64,000 nt of DNA, taken from positions 124,001 through 188,000 of the forward strand of contig JAUSMY010000010.1 of assembly GCA_030646035.1 (NCBI GenBank), given 5' to 3'. The stretch is from Thermodesulfovibrionia bacterium (GTDB lineage: Bacteria; Nitrospirota; Thermodesulfovibrionia; UBA6902). The position numbers and the translations under genes are program-made. The notes beneath the pieces were generated by a model that was given only the letters and a program-made list of their open reading frames with translations, did not search any database and was not told the origin of the DNA. Shown piece after piece: positions 53,972 to 63,200 of this stretch. Position 1 is the stretch's first letter, and each line of letters opens with the position of its first letter.

Positions 53972-54595
53972 ATGCTCGTGGTGAAGATAAAGATTTGCGG
54001 CATAACCAATACAGAAGATGCCCTTGCTGCTATAGGCTACGGGGCAGATGCGTTAGGTTTTGTTTTTTATCCTAAGAGCCATCGTGCCGTAACTCCTAAC
54101 GTGGCAAAGTCAATTATTAACAACCTTCCACCGATTGTTACGACTGTCGGTGTTTTTGTGGATCAGGATGAAAATGAAATTAATAAAATAGCTTCTGATA
54201 TTGGTTTGAACATCATCCAACTTCACGGTTCAGAGCATATTGAGTCATGCAATCTTAACAAAAAAGTCATTAAAGCCATAAGAGTAAAAAACCTTACCGA
54301 CCTGGCACCTATAATAACTTATAAGAATATATCTGCTTTTCTCCTTGATACTTATTCTCCTGATTCATTTGGAGGCTCCGGTCAAGTCTTTAACTGGGAC
54401 ATTGCGGTAGAAGCTAAAAAATTTGGACGTGTCATTCTTGCAGGAGGTCTTACACATGCAAATGTCAGAGAGGCTATAGAAAAAGTCCGGCCATATGGAG
54501 TCGATGTTTCTTCAGGAGTTGAAACCAATACAAAAGGAATAAAAGACCACATAAAACTTAAACTTTTCATTGAGAACGCTAGAAAAGTTTTATGA
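53972..54595 (+). CDS. trpF: phosphoribosylanthranilate isomerase
   Basis: A 207-residue TIM-barrel enzyme of normal length. KIKICGITNTEDAL, ADALGFVFYPKSHRAV, VGVFVDQDENEI, IQLHGSE, FLLDTY, FGGSGQVFNW and ILAGGLTHANVREAI are the TrpF signatures; the GVDVSSGVE phosphate loop is intact. It catalyses the third committed step of tryptophan synthesis. It is split from trpBA by a phospholipase D-type gene and a glycosyltransferase cassette. Confidence 0.95.
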   Translation: MLVVKIKICGITNTEDALAAIGYGADALGFVFYPKSHRAVTPNVAKSIINNLPPIVTTVGVFVDQDENEINKIASDIGLNIIQLHGSEHIESCNLNKKVIKAIRVKNLTDLAPIITYKNISAFLLDTYSPDSFGGSGQVFNWDIAVEAKKFGRVILAGGLTHANVREAIEKVRPYGVDVSSGVETNTKGIKDHIKLKLFIENARKVL

Positions 54596-55785
54596 ACAAT
54601 ATGCCTGAATCTTCACTAGTTGACTCTTTCAGTCCCCCAAACGAATTTTCTCAAAAAAAATCTTTCATTGAAGAAATACTCCGCATTCCTTTTACGGAAA
54701 ACAATTATATCCGTATTCTTGAAAACGGAGAAGAGATTTTTCAGACAATTCTTAACAGTGTATCATCCGCCCGTAAAATTATATTTATTGAATTCTATTT
54801 ATTCAAAGATGATGACACAGGAAATACCCTTGCGGAACTTTTAAAAGAAAAATCCCGGGAAGGCGTAACTGTCTATTTGCTTTATGACCACTTCGGCTCT
54901 TTATTGACTTCAAAGGACTTCTGGTCTGAGCTAAAAAAAGCCGGGATCAAATACCATGTATCCCATCCATTTAAGTTATTTTCTCCCAGAAGATATATTT
55001 ACCGCAATCATAAAAAACTTCTTATTGTCGATGGGGAAAAGGCTTTTACAGGAGGTTTCAATATCGCAGATGAATATCACGGTTTTATTAAAAAGAAACA
55101 AAAAACATGGCGGGATATAGGCATATACCTTGAAGGGCCAATAGTACATTCTCTTTCCGAACTCTTCATGAAAAGTTGGCGAAGATGGAAAGGAATCCCT
55201 ATTGAATTTGATTCAAAAACTGAATACTCAATGACAGGCATTCAGGCTATACCAATCTTTGCAAGCACAGGCAGGGCACGAAGAAGAATGAGAAGGCTGC
55301 TTATCCAAAGCATCAAAAACTCAAAAAATAATATATATATAACAACAGCCTATTTCCTCCCAAGCAGAAAGTTATTTGAAGCACTCGAGCATGCTGCAAA
55401 GCGAGGCGTTCTTATTACACTCCTTCTGCCTGGCAAAAGCGATATTAAATCCGTATATTATGCCAGCAGAGCATATTACAGCAAACTCTTAAGCGCAGGT
55501 GTCAGAATATATAATTATCAGGGAACAGTTCTTCATGCTAAAACTGCTGTTTTTGACGGCATCTGGAGCATAGTAGGTTCCACCAACCTGGATTTTCAGT
55601 CTTTAAGCAGAAATGACGAAAGCAATGTTGGGATCCTGGACAAGAGCTTTAGCAGTAAGATGATCGAAGTTTTCAACAATGACCTGCAGCAGTCCACAAA
55701 GATTATAGGAGATACATGGGCAAACCGGCCATTTCATCAAAAGATACTGGAAAAAGTTTTCTCCTTCATATTAAAACAGATTTAA
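54592..55785 (+). CDS. cardiolipin synthase/phospholipase D family protein
   Basis: A 397-residue protein with two HKD motifs: RNHKKLLIVDGEKAFTGGFNIADEY and LHAKTAVFDGIWSIVGSTNLDF. It lacks the N-terminal membrane helices of ClsA and so resembles ClsB-like enzymes, which join phosphatidylglycerols or transfer phosphatidyl groups. It overlaps trpF by four bases, which suggests coupling of two unrelated functions. ORF length and both motifs are intact. Confidence 0.85.
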   Translation: MNNMPESSLVDSFSPPNEFSQKKSFIEEILRIPFTENNYIRILENGEEIFQTILNSVSSARKIIFIEFYLFKDDDTGNTLAELLKEKSREGVTVYLLYDHFGSLLTSKDFWSELKKAGIKYHVSHPFKLFSPRRYIYRNHKKLLIVDGEKAFTGGFNIADEYHGFIKKKQKTWRDIGIYLEGPIVHSLSELFMKSWRRWKGIPIEFDSKTEYSMTGIQAIPIFASTGRARRRMRRLLIQSIKNSKNNIYITTAYFLPSRKLFEALEHAAKRGVLITLLLPGKSDIKSVYYASRAYYSKLLSAGVRIYNYQGTVLHAKTAVFDGIWSIVGSTNLDFQSLSRNDESNVGILDKSFSSKMIEVFNNDLQQSTKIIGDTWANRPFHQKILEKVFSFILKQI

Positions 55786-55841
55786 CTGCTTTAATATATC
55801 CAATAATTCCAATGCCCAAATATGTTTTTTTACTGGGCTGA

Positions 55842-55850
55842 TGCTATAAT
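55842..55850 (+). promoter_or_regulatory. candidate extended -10 promoter
   Basis: TGCTATAAT fits an extended -10 element 36 bases before the GTG at 55887. No good -35 is visible at 16-18 bases, as is normal for extended -10 promoters. A short GCCCA/TGGGC stem just upstream could be a weak end signal for the previous gene. Confidence 0.45.
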
Positions 55851-55886
55851 ATGATAACTTTTTTATAAATTATAGTTCTTGTAAAA

Positions 55887-57110
55887 GTGAAAGAAACTAT
55901 CAATAAAATCCGCTCATTAGTCGATTCCCGGGAACAGCGTATTGTATTGATACTTGCTCTCATGGTGTTTATTGCCGGGGTGATATACTCAGTTTATCTC
56001 GGTGACAATATCCGCTTTCAGGACGAACTTGAATACCATACACTTGCAGAAAATCTCGTCCTGAAACATAAATACACACTCGACGGGGTAAACCCGAGCG
56101 CTTTTCGCCCCCCAGTTTACCCCTTCCTGCTTTCAATCATTCTTTTCATAGGCGGCGGAATAACCTCGCTCAGACTCATTAATTTTCTGGCTTTCAGTGC
56201 TTCTATCTTCCTGTTATATCTCATCGTTAAAAATCACTCGTCGGCTTTTGCCGGGCTACTTAGCGCGGTCCTTGTAATATGTTATCCCGTACTCTTTTAT
56301 GGCTCGGGCATACTCATGACAGAGCCGCTAGGTTTCTTTTTGTTTCTCCTTATCCTCTTACTGATATCCAGTGAAAAAGCCAATTCTCTAATGTATTTCC
56401 TGATAACAGGTCTTTTTTGCGGCCTACTTTTGCACACCGTCCCATACTATATTTTTTCCCTTGCCGTGATCTTCCTGTGGCTTATCATCACAAAAAAACA
56501 GGGAAGAACCAAGGCACTTTCCGCCATCTTTCTCTCATTCTTGCTGATCATATCCCTGTGGTCTATCAGAAATTATATTGCTTTTGACTCCTTTGTGTTT
56601 GTTTCCACCCACGGCGGTAGAGCATTATATCACGGAAATTTTGAAGGTGCCTCTGCAAACCCTGAGTCAAGAGTCGATTATCTGATTCCATCAGAAGAGT
56701 TTGCGAACTTAAATGAAATAGAGATCGATAATCACTACAGAACAAAGGCAATTGAATATATCAAGGATAACAAGATTAAGACATTTAAACTATATTGTTT
56801 CAAAGTGCTCAATTATTTTAATTTTCAAAGTAAAAGCACCAGCGAAATAGGAACTTTTGCAAAATCATTTAAAGATATTCTGATGCTCATAACATATGGC
56901 CCGCTTTTGATATTCTTCTTACTACGTCTGTTTTACATTAAACGATTTAGGCCATCTGAGTTTGAAACTCTTCTTATAACGCTTTATCTATCAAATGCTT
57001 TCTTTCTGGCAATACTTATGACACGGATCAGATTCAGGCTCGGGTTTGACCTCATTTTGATCGCGGTTGTCGCTATGTTTATCAATAACATCATTGACTC
57101 ACGCAGTTGA
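55887..57110 (+). CDS. GT-C fold polyprenyl-phosphate-sugar glycosyltransferase, paralogue of 8.2-9.5 kb
   Basis: A 407-residue membrane protein starting with GTG. The first periplasmic loop is RFQDELEYHTLAENLV with an Asp-Glu pair, followed by YTLDGVNPSAFRPPVYP. It shares VYLGD, LRLINFLAF and VICYPVLFY with its paralogue at 8238-9491. It is followed by a GT2 and then a convergent methyltransferase, the same arrangement as at 8.2-11.1 kb. Target unknown. Confidence 0.8.
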   Translation: MKETINKIRSLVDSREQRIVLILALMVFIAGVIYSVYLGDNIRFQDELEYHTLAENLVLKHKYTLDGVNPSAFRPPVYPFLLSIILFIGGGITSLRLINFLAFSASIFLLYLIVKNHSSAFAGLLSAVLVICYPVLFYGSGILMTEPLGFFLFLLILLLISSEKANSLMYFLITGLFCGLLLHTVPYYIFSLAVIFLWLIITKKQGRTKALSAIFLSFLLIISLWSIRNYIAFDSFVFVSTHGGRALYHGNFEGASANPESRVDYLIPSEEFANLNEIEIDNHYRTKAIEYIKDNKIKTFKLYCFKVLNYFNFQSKSTSEIGTFAKSFKDILMLITYGPLLIFFLLRLFYIKRFRPSEFETLLITLYLSNAFFLAILMTRIRFRLGFDLILIAVVAMFINNIIDSRS

Positions 57111-57232
57111 GACTATCAATGACATACTATAATAACTACTAATGAACTTTTTTTATTGCGTACCGGTCATCGCTTCTGTTAATCTTTCTACATTAATCCT
57201 ACTATTGAAATTTATTTGAGGAAAATATAAAA

Positions 57233-57931
57233 ATGAAACTGTCCATAATCATGCCGTGCTTTAACGAGATCAAGACTATCCGCACTATTATAAGAAAGGT
57301 TCTGGACGTTGAACTGACCATTCAAAGAGAGCTAGTAATAGTTGATGATTTTTCAACTGATGGGACAAGGGAGTATCTTCAATCTCTTGAAAATGAAAAA
57401 GATATAAAGGTCATTTTCCATGCTAAAAATTTTGGGAAAGGGGCTGCTCTGAGGACCGGATTCAAGGCAGCAACCGGAGACATAATACTTATTCAGGACG
57501 CTGACCTTGAATATGACCCGAATAACTACCCGAAACTTATTGAGCCAATAATAAATAATGATGCTGATGTAGTTTACGGCTCCCGTTTTAGAGGTGGAGA
57601 GACACATCGCGTCCTTTTTTTCTGGCACCTGGTAGGCAATCATTTTTTAACACTTCTTTCAAATATGCTTACAAACCTCAACCTGACAGATATGGAGGTC
57701 TGTTATAAGGTTTTCAAAAAAGAGATACTGGAGAGGATAGAATTGAGAGAGAACAGGTTCGGTTTCGAGCCGGAAATTACAGCCAAGATAAGCAGGCTAC
57801 ATTGCAGAATCTATGAGGTAGGCATCTCATATTTTGGCAGGACATATTCCGAAGGCAAGAAAATAACCTGGAAAGATGGGTTGCGCGCAATATATGTTAT
57901 TCTCAAATACGGAATATTGAGATCCAAATAA
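57233..57931 (+). CDS. GT2 glycosyltransferase, polyprenyl-phosphate mannosyl/glucosyltransferase-like
   Basis: A 232-residue GT-A enzyme with LSIIMPCFNEIKTIRTII, VIVDDFSTDGTREYL and LIQDADLEYDPNNYP. It ends without membrane helices, as in soluble DPM1-like proteins. GFEPEITAKISRLHCRIYEVGISYFGRTYSEGKKI is the typical C-terminal signature of this subfamily. A GAGGAAA site precedes the ATG. It may make the lipid-linked sugar used by the adjacent GT-C protein. Confidence 0.86.
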   Translation: MKLSIIMPCFNEIKTIRTIIRKVLDVELTIQRELVIVDDFSTDGTREYLQSLENEKDIKVIFHAKNFGKGAALRTGFKAATGDIILIQDADLEYDPNNYPKLIEPIINNDADVVYGSRFRGGETHRVLFFWHLVGNHFLTLLSNMLTNLNLTDMEVCYKVFKKEILERIELRENRFGFEPEITAKISRLHCRIYEVGISYFGRTYSEGKKITWKDGLRAIYVILKYGILRSK

Positions 57932-57985
57932 ATTCAACTTTGATGATCACGTTTTACCTGCTGACCTTTTTCGATTGAACGCGTA

Positions 57986-58609
57986 CTATTTTATGGCAAC
58001 AGTATAAATGTTCATAAACATCTCAAAATATCCGAAATTTATATTCCCATCTTTGAAATTTGTCCTTTGTAATATCTCATTAACGCTTGAGGGACTGTAA
58101 GCGCACTTATGCTCCTCGATCTCAACCGGACTGACCAGTCTTAGTCTGGCCATAATCCTCAATAGTTTATCTGTCCATATCGCCGGGGTCGTCATTATAT
58201 AGACCCCCCCTGGCTTTAGAATACGATAAACCTCATTTAGAATGGTCTCTAACCTATCAGTCTCTATATGCTCAAAAACTGCTAGCATGATTACAACATC
58301 AAAATAATCGTTATCAAATGGGATTGACTCTTGCATCTCAAGATCAAGATTTTTTATATTGATCCCTTTTATCTGAAAGTAACCCGGATTTTTCTCCCCG
58401 ACTACTTTATCCAGACCAAACTTTTCATTAAAATCAATATGCAATAGAGCAAGAGGATACGAACCGCAACCTATATCAAGAATGCGTCCTTTCCGATGAG
58501 AGTCCGGAATAAGATTATCAGCCATATCGGCTCTTTTTTTAGCAAGGAACCTCTCTAAAAAACCATAGCCTCTGGTCACTACAGGTTGGGGAAAATTATC
58601 AGTTTTCAT
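57986..58609 (-). CDS. class I SAM-dependent methyltransferase
   Basis: A 207-residue methyltransferase with RILDIGCGSYPLALLHIDF, the FDVVIMLAVFEHIETDRL motif and VYRILKPGGVYIMTTP. It converges with the GT2 gene. A methyltransferase (10497-11141) sits at the same place behind the other GT-C/GT2 pair, but the two methyltransferases are not obvious close relatives. Confidence 0.82.
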   Translation of the reverse strand: MKTDNFPQPVVTRGYGFLERFLAKKRADMADNLIPDSHRKGRILDIGCGSYPLALLHIDFNEKFGLDKVVGEKNPGYFQIKGINIKNLDLEMQESIPFDNDYFDVVIMLAVFEHIETDRLETILNEVYRILKPGGVYIMTTPAIWTDKLLRIMARLRLVSPVEIEEHKCAYSPSSVNEILQRTNFKDGNINFGYFEMFMNIYTVAIK

Positions 58610-58877
58610 AGTTAAGTATGTTACTTAGAAAGTCAGCAAATTAAAAGATAATGAGCGATTAAGTTTATTATTTTAACATAATACATTAAGACCAAAATTT
58701 ACTGCTGCAGCCCAAGCCTGCAGTCTCTTCTTTCAGTTACAGGATCGAGACATTAAAAAGCTGCAATATAACTAATGACAATATCATTTTATTTTTCATT
58801 TGGTAGCGGTGTAAGACTATCAGATATATCCTATTGGAATTTCATACACTGTGATACAATACAAAGTTATCCTGATG

Positions 58878-58883
58878 TATAAT
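58878..58883 (+). promoter_or_regulatory. candidate trpB -10 hexamer in a 296-base spacer
   Basis: A perfect TATAAT lies 22 bases before the trpB ATG; a matching -35 is not evident. The rest of the spacer 58610-58905 is AT-rich and holds a CTGCAG-7-CTGCAG palindromic pair near 58704-58722. No leader peptide rich in Trp codons or T-box-like element was recognised. Confidence 0.35.
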
Positions 58884-58905
58884 ATGTAACAATTATTAAG
58901 TTGAA

Positions 58906-60108
58906 ATGAAAAAAACAGATAAAAAGATCCCGGACAACAAAGGCCATTTCGGTCAATACGGCGGCAGATTCGTTCCTGAAACGCTGATGCCTGCTCTGAT
59001 AGAGCTTGATAAGGCCTACAATAAGTACAAAAAGGATAAAAACTTCCTTGCAGAGCTTGTCTTGCTCCAAAAAGACTATATAGGAAGGCCTACTCCCCTC
59101 TATCTCGCAAAAAACCTTACAAAACTAGTTTGCGGGGCAAAGATTTACTTAAAAAGAGAAGACCTTTGCCATACAGGAGCCCACAAGATAAACAATGCCA
59201 TTGCGCAGTCTCTCCTTGCAAAGAAAATGGGGAAGACAAGGATCATAGCTGAGACAGGTGCGGGACAGCACGGCGTTGCTACTGCGACCGGGGCTGCCCT
59301 TGCAGGGCTTGAATGTGAAGTTTATATGGGAACCGATGACATGAAGAGACAGTCGCTTAATGTCTTCAGGATGCGTCTTCTGGGAGCTAAAGTAACAGGG
59401 GTTCCCATAGGATCAAAAACACTCAAGGATGCGATAAATGAAGCGCTAAGAGACTGGACGGCAAATGTAGAAAACACTCACTATGTGCTCGGCACCGCAT
59501 TCGGGCCGCACCCTTATCCTATGATGGTAAGGGATTTTCAGTCTGTGATCGGCAAAGAAGCCAGAAAACAGATACTTAAAGCAGAAGGAAAACTTCCTAA
59601 CTGCCTTATAGCATGCGTCGGCGGAGGAAGCAACTCCATCGGGCTTTTCTACGCCTTTTTAAAAGACAAGATCAGAATGATAGGTGTTGAAGCAGGAGGG
59701 CACGGCATAAGAAGCGGAAAGCACGCTGCACGCTTTGCAGGAGGTTCTATCGGCGTCTTCCAGGGCTGCAAAAGTTATTTACTGCAGGACAAGGACGGCA
59801 ATGTCCTCGGGACACACTCAGTATCCGCAGGGCTTGACTATGCCTCTGTTGGCCCTGAACACTGTTATCTAAGGGATTTAGAAAAGATAGAATACACATA
59901 CGCAACCGACAAAGAAGCGCTTAATGCATTTGAACTTCTCAGCAACACAGAGGGGATCATCCCTGCCCTTGAATCTGCGCATGCTGTTGCAGAAGCTGTA
60001 AAAGTGGCTTCAACAATGCCTAAAAACTCTGTCATAATAGTAAATCTTTCAGGCAGAGGCGATAAAGATGTCGAGCAGGTCGCAAAGATCAAAGGGATAA
60101 CACTTTAA
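58906..60108 (+). CDS. trpB: tryptophan synthase beta subunit
   Basis: A 400-residue PLP enzyme. [28 protein letters not shown], the PLP Lys in [46 protein letters not shown] and [16 protein letters not shown] are all intact. It condenses indole and serine to tryptophan and pairs with TrpA, which starts five bases after its stop. Length matches the usual TrpB1 type. Confidence 0.97.
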   Translation: MKKTDKKIPDNKGHFGQYGGRFVPETLMPALIELDKAYNKYKKDKNFLAELVLLQKDYIGRPTPLYLAKNLTKLVCGAKIYLKREDLCHTGAHKINNAIAQSLLAKKMGKTRIIAETGAGQHGVATATGAALAGLECEVYMGTDDMKRQSLNVFRMRLLGAKVTGVPIGSKTLKDAINEALRDWTANVENTHYVLGTAFGPHPYPMMVRDFQSVIGKEARKQILKAEGKLPNCLIACVGGGSNSIGLFYAFLKDKIRMIGVEAGGHGIRSGKHAARFAGGSIGVFQGCKSYLLQDKDGNVLGTHSVSAGLDYASVGPEHCYLRDLEKIEYTYATDKEALNAFELLSNTEGIIPALESAHAVAEAVKVASTMPKNSVIIVNLSGRGDKDVEQVAKIKGITL

Positions 60109-60112
60109 TAAT

Positions 60113-60883
60113 ATGAGCAATATTTCACAGGTATTTGACAAGTTAAAAACATCCGGGAGAAAAGCTCTCATCCCTTATATAATGGCTGGAGACCCGACAC
60201 TTTCGGCAACAAAAAAATATATTTCTGTACTCGAGCAGGCAGGTGCGGATATAATTGAACTCGGCGTTCCTTTCAGCGACCCGCTTGCAGACGGGCCTAC
60301 TATACAGAGGGCTGCAGAAAGAGCAATTAAACATAAAGTCACCTTAAGAAAAGTCTTAAAACTTGTCAGTGAGATAAGAAAAAGCACAGACATCCCTATC
60401 ATTCTTATGACTTATTACAACCCTGTATTTAAATTTGGGGTCAGCAGCTTTGTGAAAGCTGCTGTTAAAGCCGGGGTCGATGGCGTGATAGTGCCTGACC
60501 TCATCCCTGATGAAGCTGACGAGTATATAAAAGAGTCACGCAAATATAAGCTTGATACCATATTTCTGCTTGCGCCTACAAGCACTCCGGATAGAATAAA
60601 GAAAATTGCTAACGCCTCAACCGGTTTTATTTATTATGTCTCTATCACCGGCATTACAGGCTCAAAGCTTTCAGCAGGCCCGAAAATGAAGCAGACATTA
60701 CGCTCAATAAAGAAAGCCACTAAAAAACCTGTTGCAGTAGGGTTTGGGATATCAACCCCTGAAGAAGCGGCGTCAATGTCCTTACTTGCTGACGGTGTGA
60801 TCGTAGGAAGCGCAATAGTCAAACTGATATCTGAAGGCAAAGATATCAGTAGTTTTGTCAGAATATTAAGAAAAGCGATATAG
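60113..60883 (+). CDS. trpA: tryptophan synthase alpha subunit
   Basis: A 256-residue TIM barrel. PYIMAGDPTLSATKKYI, the catalytic Glu and Asp in IIELGVPFSDPLADGPTIQRA, ILMTYYNPVFKFG, VIVPDLIPDEADEY and VAVGFGISTPEEA are diagnostic. It cleaves indole-3-glycerol phosphate and feeds indole to TrpB. The gap to trpB is four bases, so translation is coupled. Confidence 0.97.
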   Translation: MSNISQVFDKLKTSGRKALIPYIMAGDPTLSATKKYISVLEQAGADIIELGVPFSDPLADGPTIQRAAERAIKHKVTLRKVLKLVSEIRKSTDIPIILMTYYNPVFKFGVSSFVKAAVKAGVDGVIVPDLIPDEADEYIKESRKYKLDTIFLLAPTSTPDRIKKIANASTGFIYYVSITGITGSKLSAGPKMKQTLRSIKKATKKPVAVGFGISTPEEAASMSLLADGVIVGSAIVKLISEGKDISSFVRILRKAI

Positions 60884-60942
60884 GTTTTAATATTATTAAC
60901 CTTAACTTTTACTATCAGCATTAAGCATTCAAATATTTCAAT

Positions 60943-61785
60943 ATGGCGTGGTTCAAGAAAGATAAAGCGGCGGCCGACAAAAAGGTAAAAGTGCCTGAAG
61001 GGCTATGGGTAAAATGCAACTCCTGCAAAGAGATCATCTACAGGAAAGAGGTAGACCGCAACCTCAAGGTCTGTCCAAAATGCAATTATCACTTCAGGAT
61101 ATCTGCAAAAGAACGCATTTCGCTTTTTGTAGATGAGGGCAGTTTCATCGAGATAGACAGTAACCTCTCTTCCAATGACCCCCTTGAATTCAACCCTGAG
61201 GGTAACGAGCAGGTGTCTTATAAAGATAAACTAAAGGCGGTCCGGAACAGTTCCAATGTTAAGGAGGCCGCTATATCCGGCAGCGCAAAAATTGACGGGC
61301 AGCCTGTAGTTATAATTGTTCTTGATTTTGCATTCTTTGGCGGAAGCATGGGCTCTGTGGTTGGAGAAAAATTTGTCAGGGCTGTTGAAAAAGCAGAAAA
61401 AGAAGGGCTTCCTTTCATGTCAGTTGCTTCTTCCGGAGGGGCAAGGATGCAGGAAGGGATAATCTCCCTTATGCAGATGGCCAAGACATCAGGAGCTATT
61501 GCAAAATTCAAACAGGTCGGGATGCCTTATATCTCGATACTGGCCGACCCCACCTTTGGAGGAGTTTCAGCCAGTTTTGCGATGCTGGGCGATATAATAA
61601 TCGCTGAACCTAAAAGCCTTATCGGATTTGCCGGTAAAAGGGTCATTGAACAGACAATCAACCAGCAGCTGCCTGATAATTTCCAGACTGCGGAGTTTCT
61701 GCTCGCGCATGGAATGATCGACATTATAGTGCCGAGAAAAGACCTGAAAAAAACCATAAGCACTATTCTCTCTTTAACAGCCTGA
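60943..61785 (+). CDS. accD: acetyl-CoA carboxylase carboxyltransferase beta subunit
   Basis: A 280-residue protein with the N-terminal four-Cys zinc ribbon (VKCNSCKEIIYRKE, VCPKCNYHF) and the crotonase-like core VDEGSFIEIDSNLSSNDPL, GSMGSVVGEKFVRAVE, SSGGARMQEG and ADPTFGGVSASFAMLGDI. It carries out carboxyl transfer to acetyl-CoA with AccA, which is not in the window. It is in the common order trpBA-accD-folC. Confidence 0.95.
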   Translation: MAWFKKDKAAADKKVKVPEGLWVKCNSCKEIIYRKEVDRNLKVCPKCNYHFRISAKERISLFVDEGSFIEIDSNLSSNDPLEFNPEGNEQVSYKDKLKAVRNSSNVKEAAISGSAKIDGQPVVIIVLDFAFFGGSMGSVVGEKFVRAVEKAEKEGLPFMSVASSGGARMQEGIISLMQMAKTSGAIAKFKQVGMPYISILADPTFGGVSASFAMLGDIIIAEPKSLIGFAGKRVIEQTINQQLPDNFQTAEFLLAHGMIDIIVPRKDLKKTISTILSLTA

Positions 61786-61852
61786 GACAAGAGCTGACAC
61801 TGGTTTGGTTCCCTGCTGATATCATTTTATATATTAACTTTTGCCTTTTAAT

Positions 61853-63193
61853 ATGTTAACTGACCCTGAAATATACAGTAAGACCGTAAATTACCTTTAT
61901 GACCTGCAGAAGCACGGGGTAAAGCTCGGGCTCTCAAATATCGAGAGATTAACCGACATACTTGAGAAACCTCAAAACTCCTTCCGCTCCATCCACATCG
62001 CCGGGACAAATGGAAAAGGGTCAACAACAACCATGATCGCCTCCATTCTCAGAACCAGCGGCTGGAAAGTCGGAATGTTTACCTCGCCTCACCTCAAAAG
62101 TTTTACCGAGCGTATCAGGGTTAACGGCATCCCGATATCAGAATCCGATGTGGTCTCGCTCACTCATAAAATAAGAGAGTCCTTTGCCGGTACAGACCTG
62201 AACCCGACATTTTTTGAAGTTGTCACCGCGCTTGCGTTTTGCTATTTTTCATTACATAAGGTTGACTGGGCTGTTATAGAAACAGGAATGGGCGGCAGGT
62301 TTGACGCAACAAATATAATCCATCCGGAGCTCAGCATCATAACAAACATAGACATTGACCATGCAGAATATCTTGGAGATTCCATTTCAGCCATAAGTCA
62401 TGAAAAAGCAGGCATCATTAAACAGGGGGTGCCTGTGATAACAGGGGCCAGGCAGCCTGAGGCTATAATGAAGTTGTCAGATACAGCTGAGATGAATAAT
62501 TCCGCTATTCATATTTACGGCAAAGACTTTACAAGTTCTCCAGTGTCGGCAGATCTCAACAGGCAGTTCTTTGATTACAAAGGCTACAGGACTCTGAAAA
62601 ATATATCTTTAAATCTGTCCGGCAGCTACCAGACAGTTAACGCATCTCTTGCGATAAGAGCTGTGGAGATACTTAATAACAGCGGAGAAGATATTGACGA
62701 TACCTCCGTAAGAACAAGCCTTACAGCGATCGATATTGAAGGAAGGCTTGAAGTTGTATCTGAGGCACCTTTCATAATTCTCGACAGTGCGCATAATCCT
62801 GAAGCATCCAGAAGATTATCCAGCTCATTGAAAGAACTGTTCCCAGATAAGAAGATCACGATAATAATAGGTATAATGAAAGATAAAGACATAGCCGGAA
62901 TATTAAAACCGATCTTAGAGATATCCGACTCTATCATTCTGACAAGGCCTGAAGGAGAAAGAGCCGCATCTCCTGAAGAGATCAATAATAAAGTAACCAG
63001 TTTGATTATGAACAATATTGCCAACAGGCATGTTTCAGTAACACTGACAGACTCAGTCAGCGAAGCTTTGGAAACAGCAAAGAAGATGTGGCTTGAAGAT
63101 AGCATCATATGTGTAACAGGTTCATTTTATACGACAGGCAAGGTCAAAGAGCTGTTGGGAAATAAAGGCATACTGTCCGGGCTAAGGGAATAA
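61853..63193 (+). CDS. folC: folylpolyglutamate synthase / dihydrofolate synthase
   Basis: About 446 residues from the ATG at 61853; a TTG at 61841 would add four residues. GLSNIERLTDILEKPQ, the P-loop HIAGTNGKGSTTTMIASIL, TSPHLKSFTERIRVNG, ETGMGGRFDATNI, ITNIDIDHAEYLGDS and SEKAGIIK-type HEKAGIIKQGVPV are FolC signatures, and ILDSAHNPEASRRL starts the C-terminal Mur-ligase domain. It adds glutamate to folates. Confidence 0.94.
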   Translation: MLTDPEIYSKTVNYLYDLQKHGVKLGLSNIERLTDILEKPQNSFRSIHIAGTNGKGSTTTMIASILRTSGWKVGMFTSPHLKSFTERIRVNGIPISESDVVSLTHKIRESFAGTDLNPTFFEVVTALAFCYFSLHKVDWAVIETGMGGRFDATNIIHPELSIITNIDIDHAEYLGDSISAISHEKAGIIKQGVPVITGARQPEAIMKLSDTAEMNNSAIHIYGKDFTSSPVSADLNRQFFDYKGYRTLKNISLNLSGSYQTVNASLAIRAVEILNNSGEDIDDTSVRTSLTAIDIEGRLEVVSEAPFIILDSAHNPEASRRLSSSLKELFPDKKITIIIGIMKDKDIAGILKPILEISDSIILTRPEGERAASPEEINNKVTSLIMNNIANRHVSVTLTDSVSEALETAKKMWLEDSIICVTGSFYTTGKVKELLGNKGILSGLRE

Positions 63194-63200
63194 ACAGAAA

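Noticed and set aside
55813-55838. GCCCA/TGGGC stem with a T-rich loop as a terminator
   Set aside because: The stem is only five pairs and the T-run is in the loop, not after the stem.
58610-58905. Trp leader peptide or attenuator before trpB
   Set aside because: No short frame with consecutive TGG codons and no terminator/antiterminator pair could be recognised.
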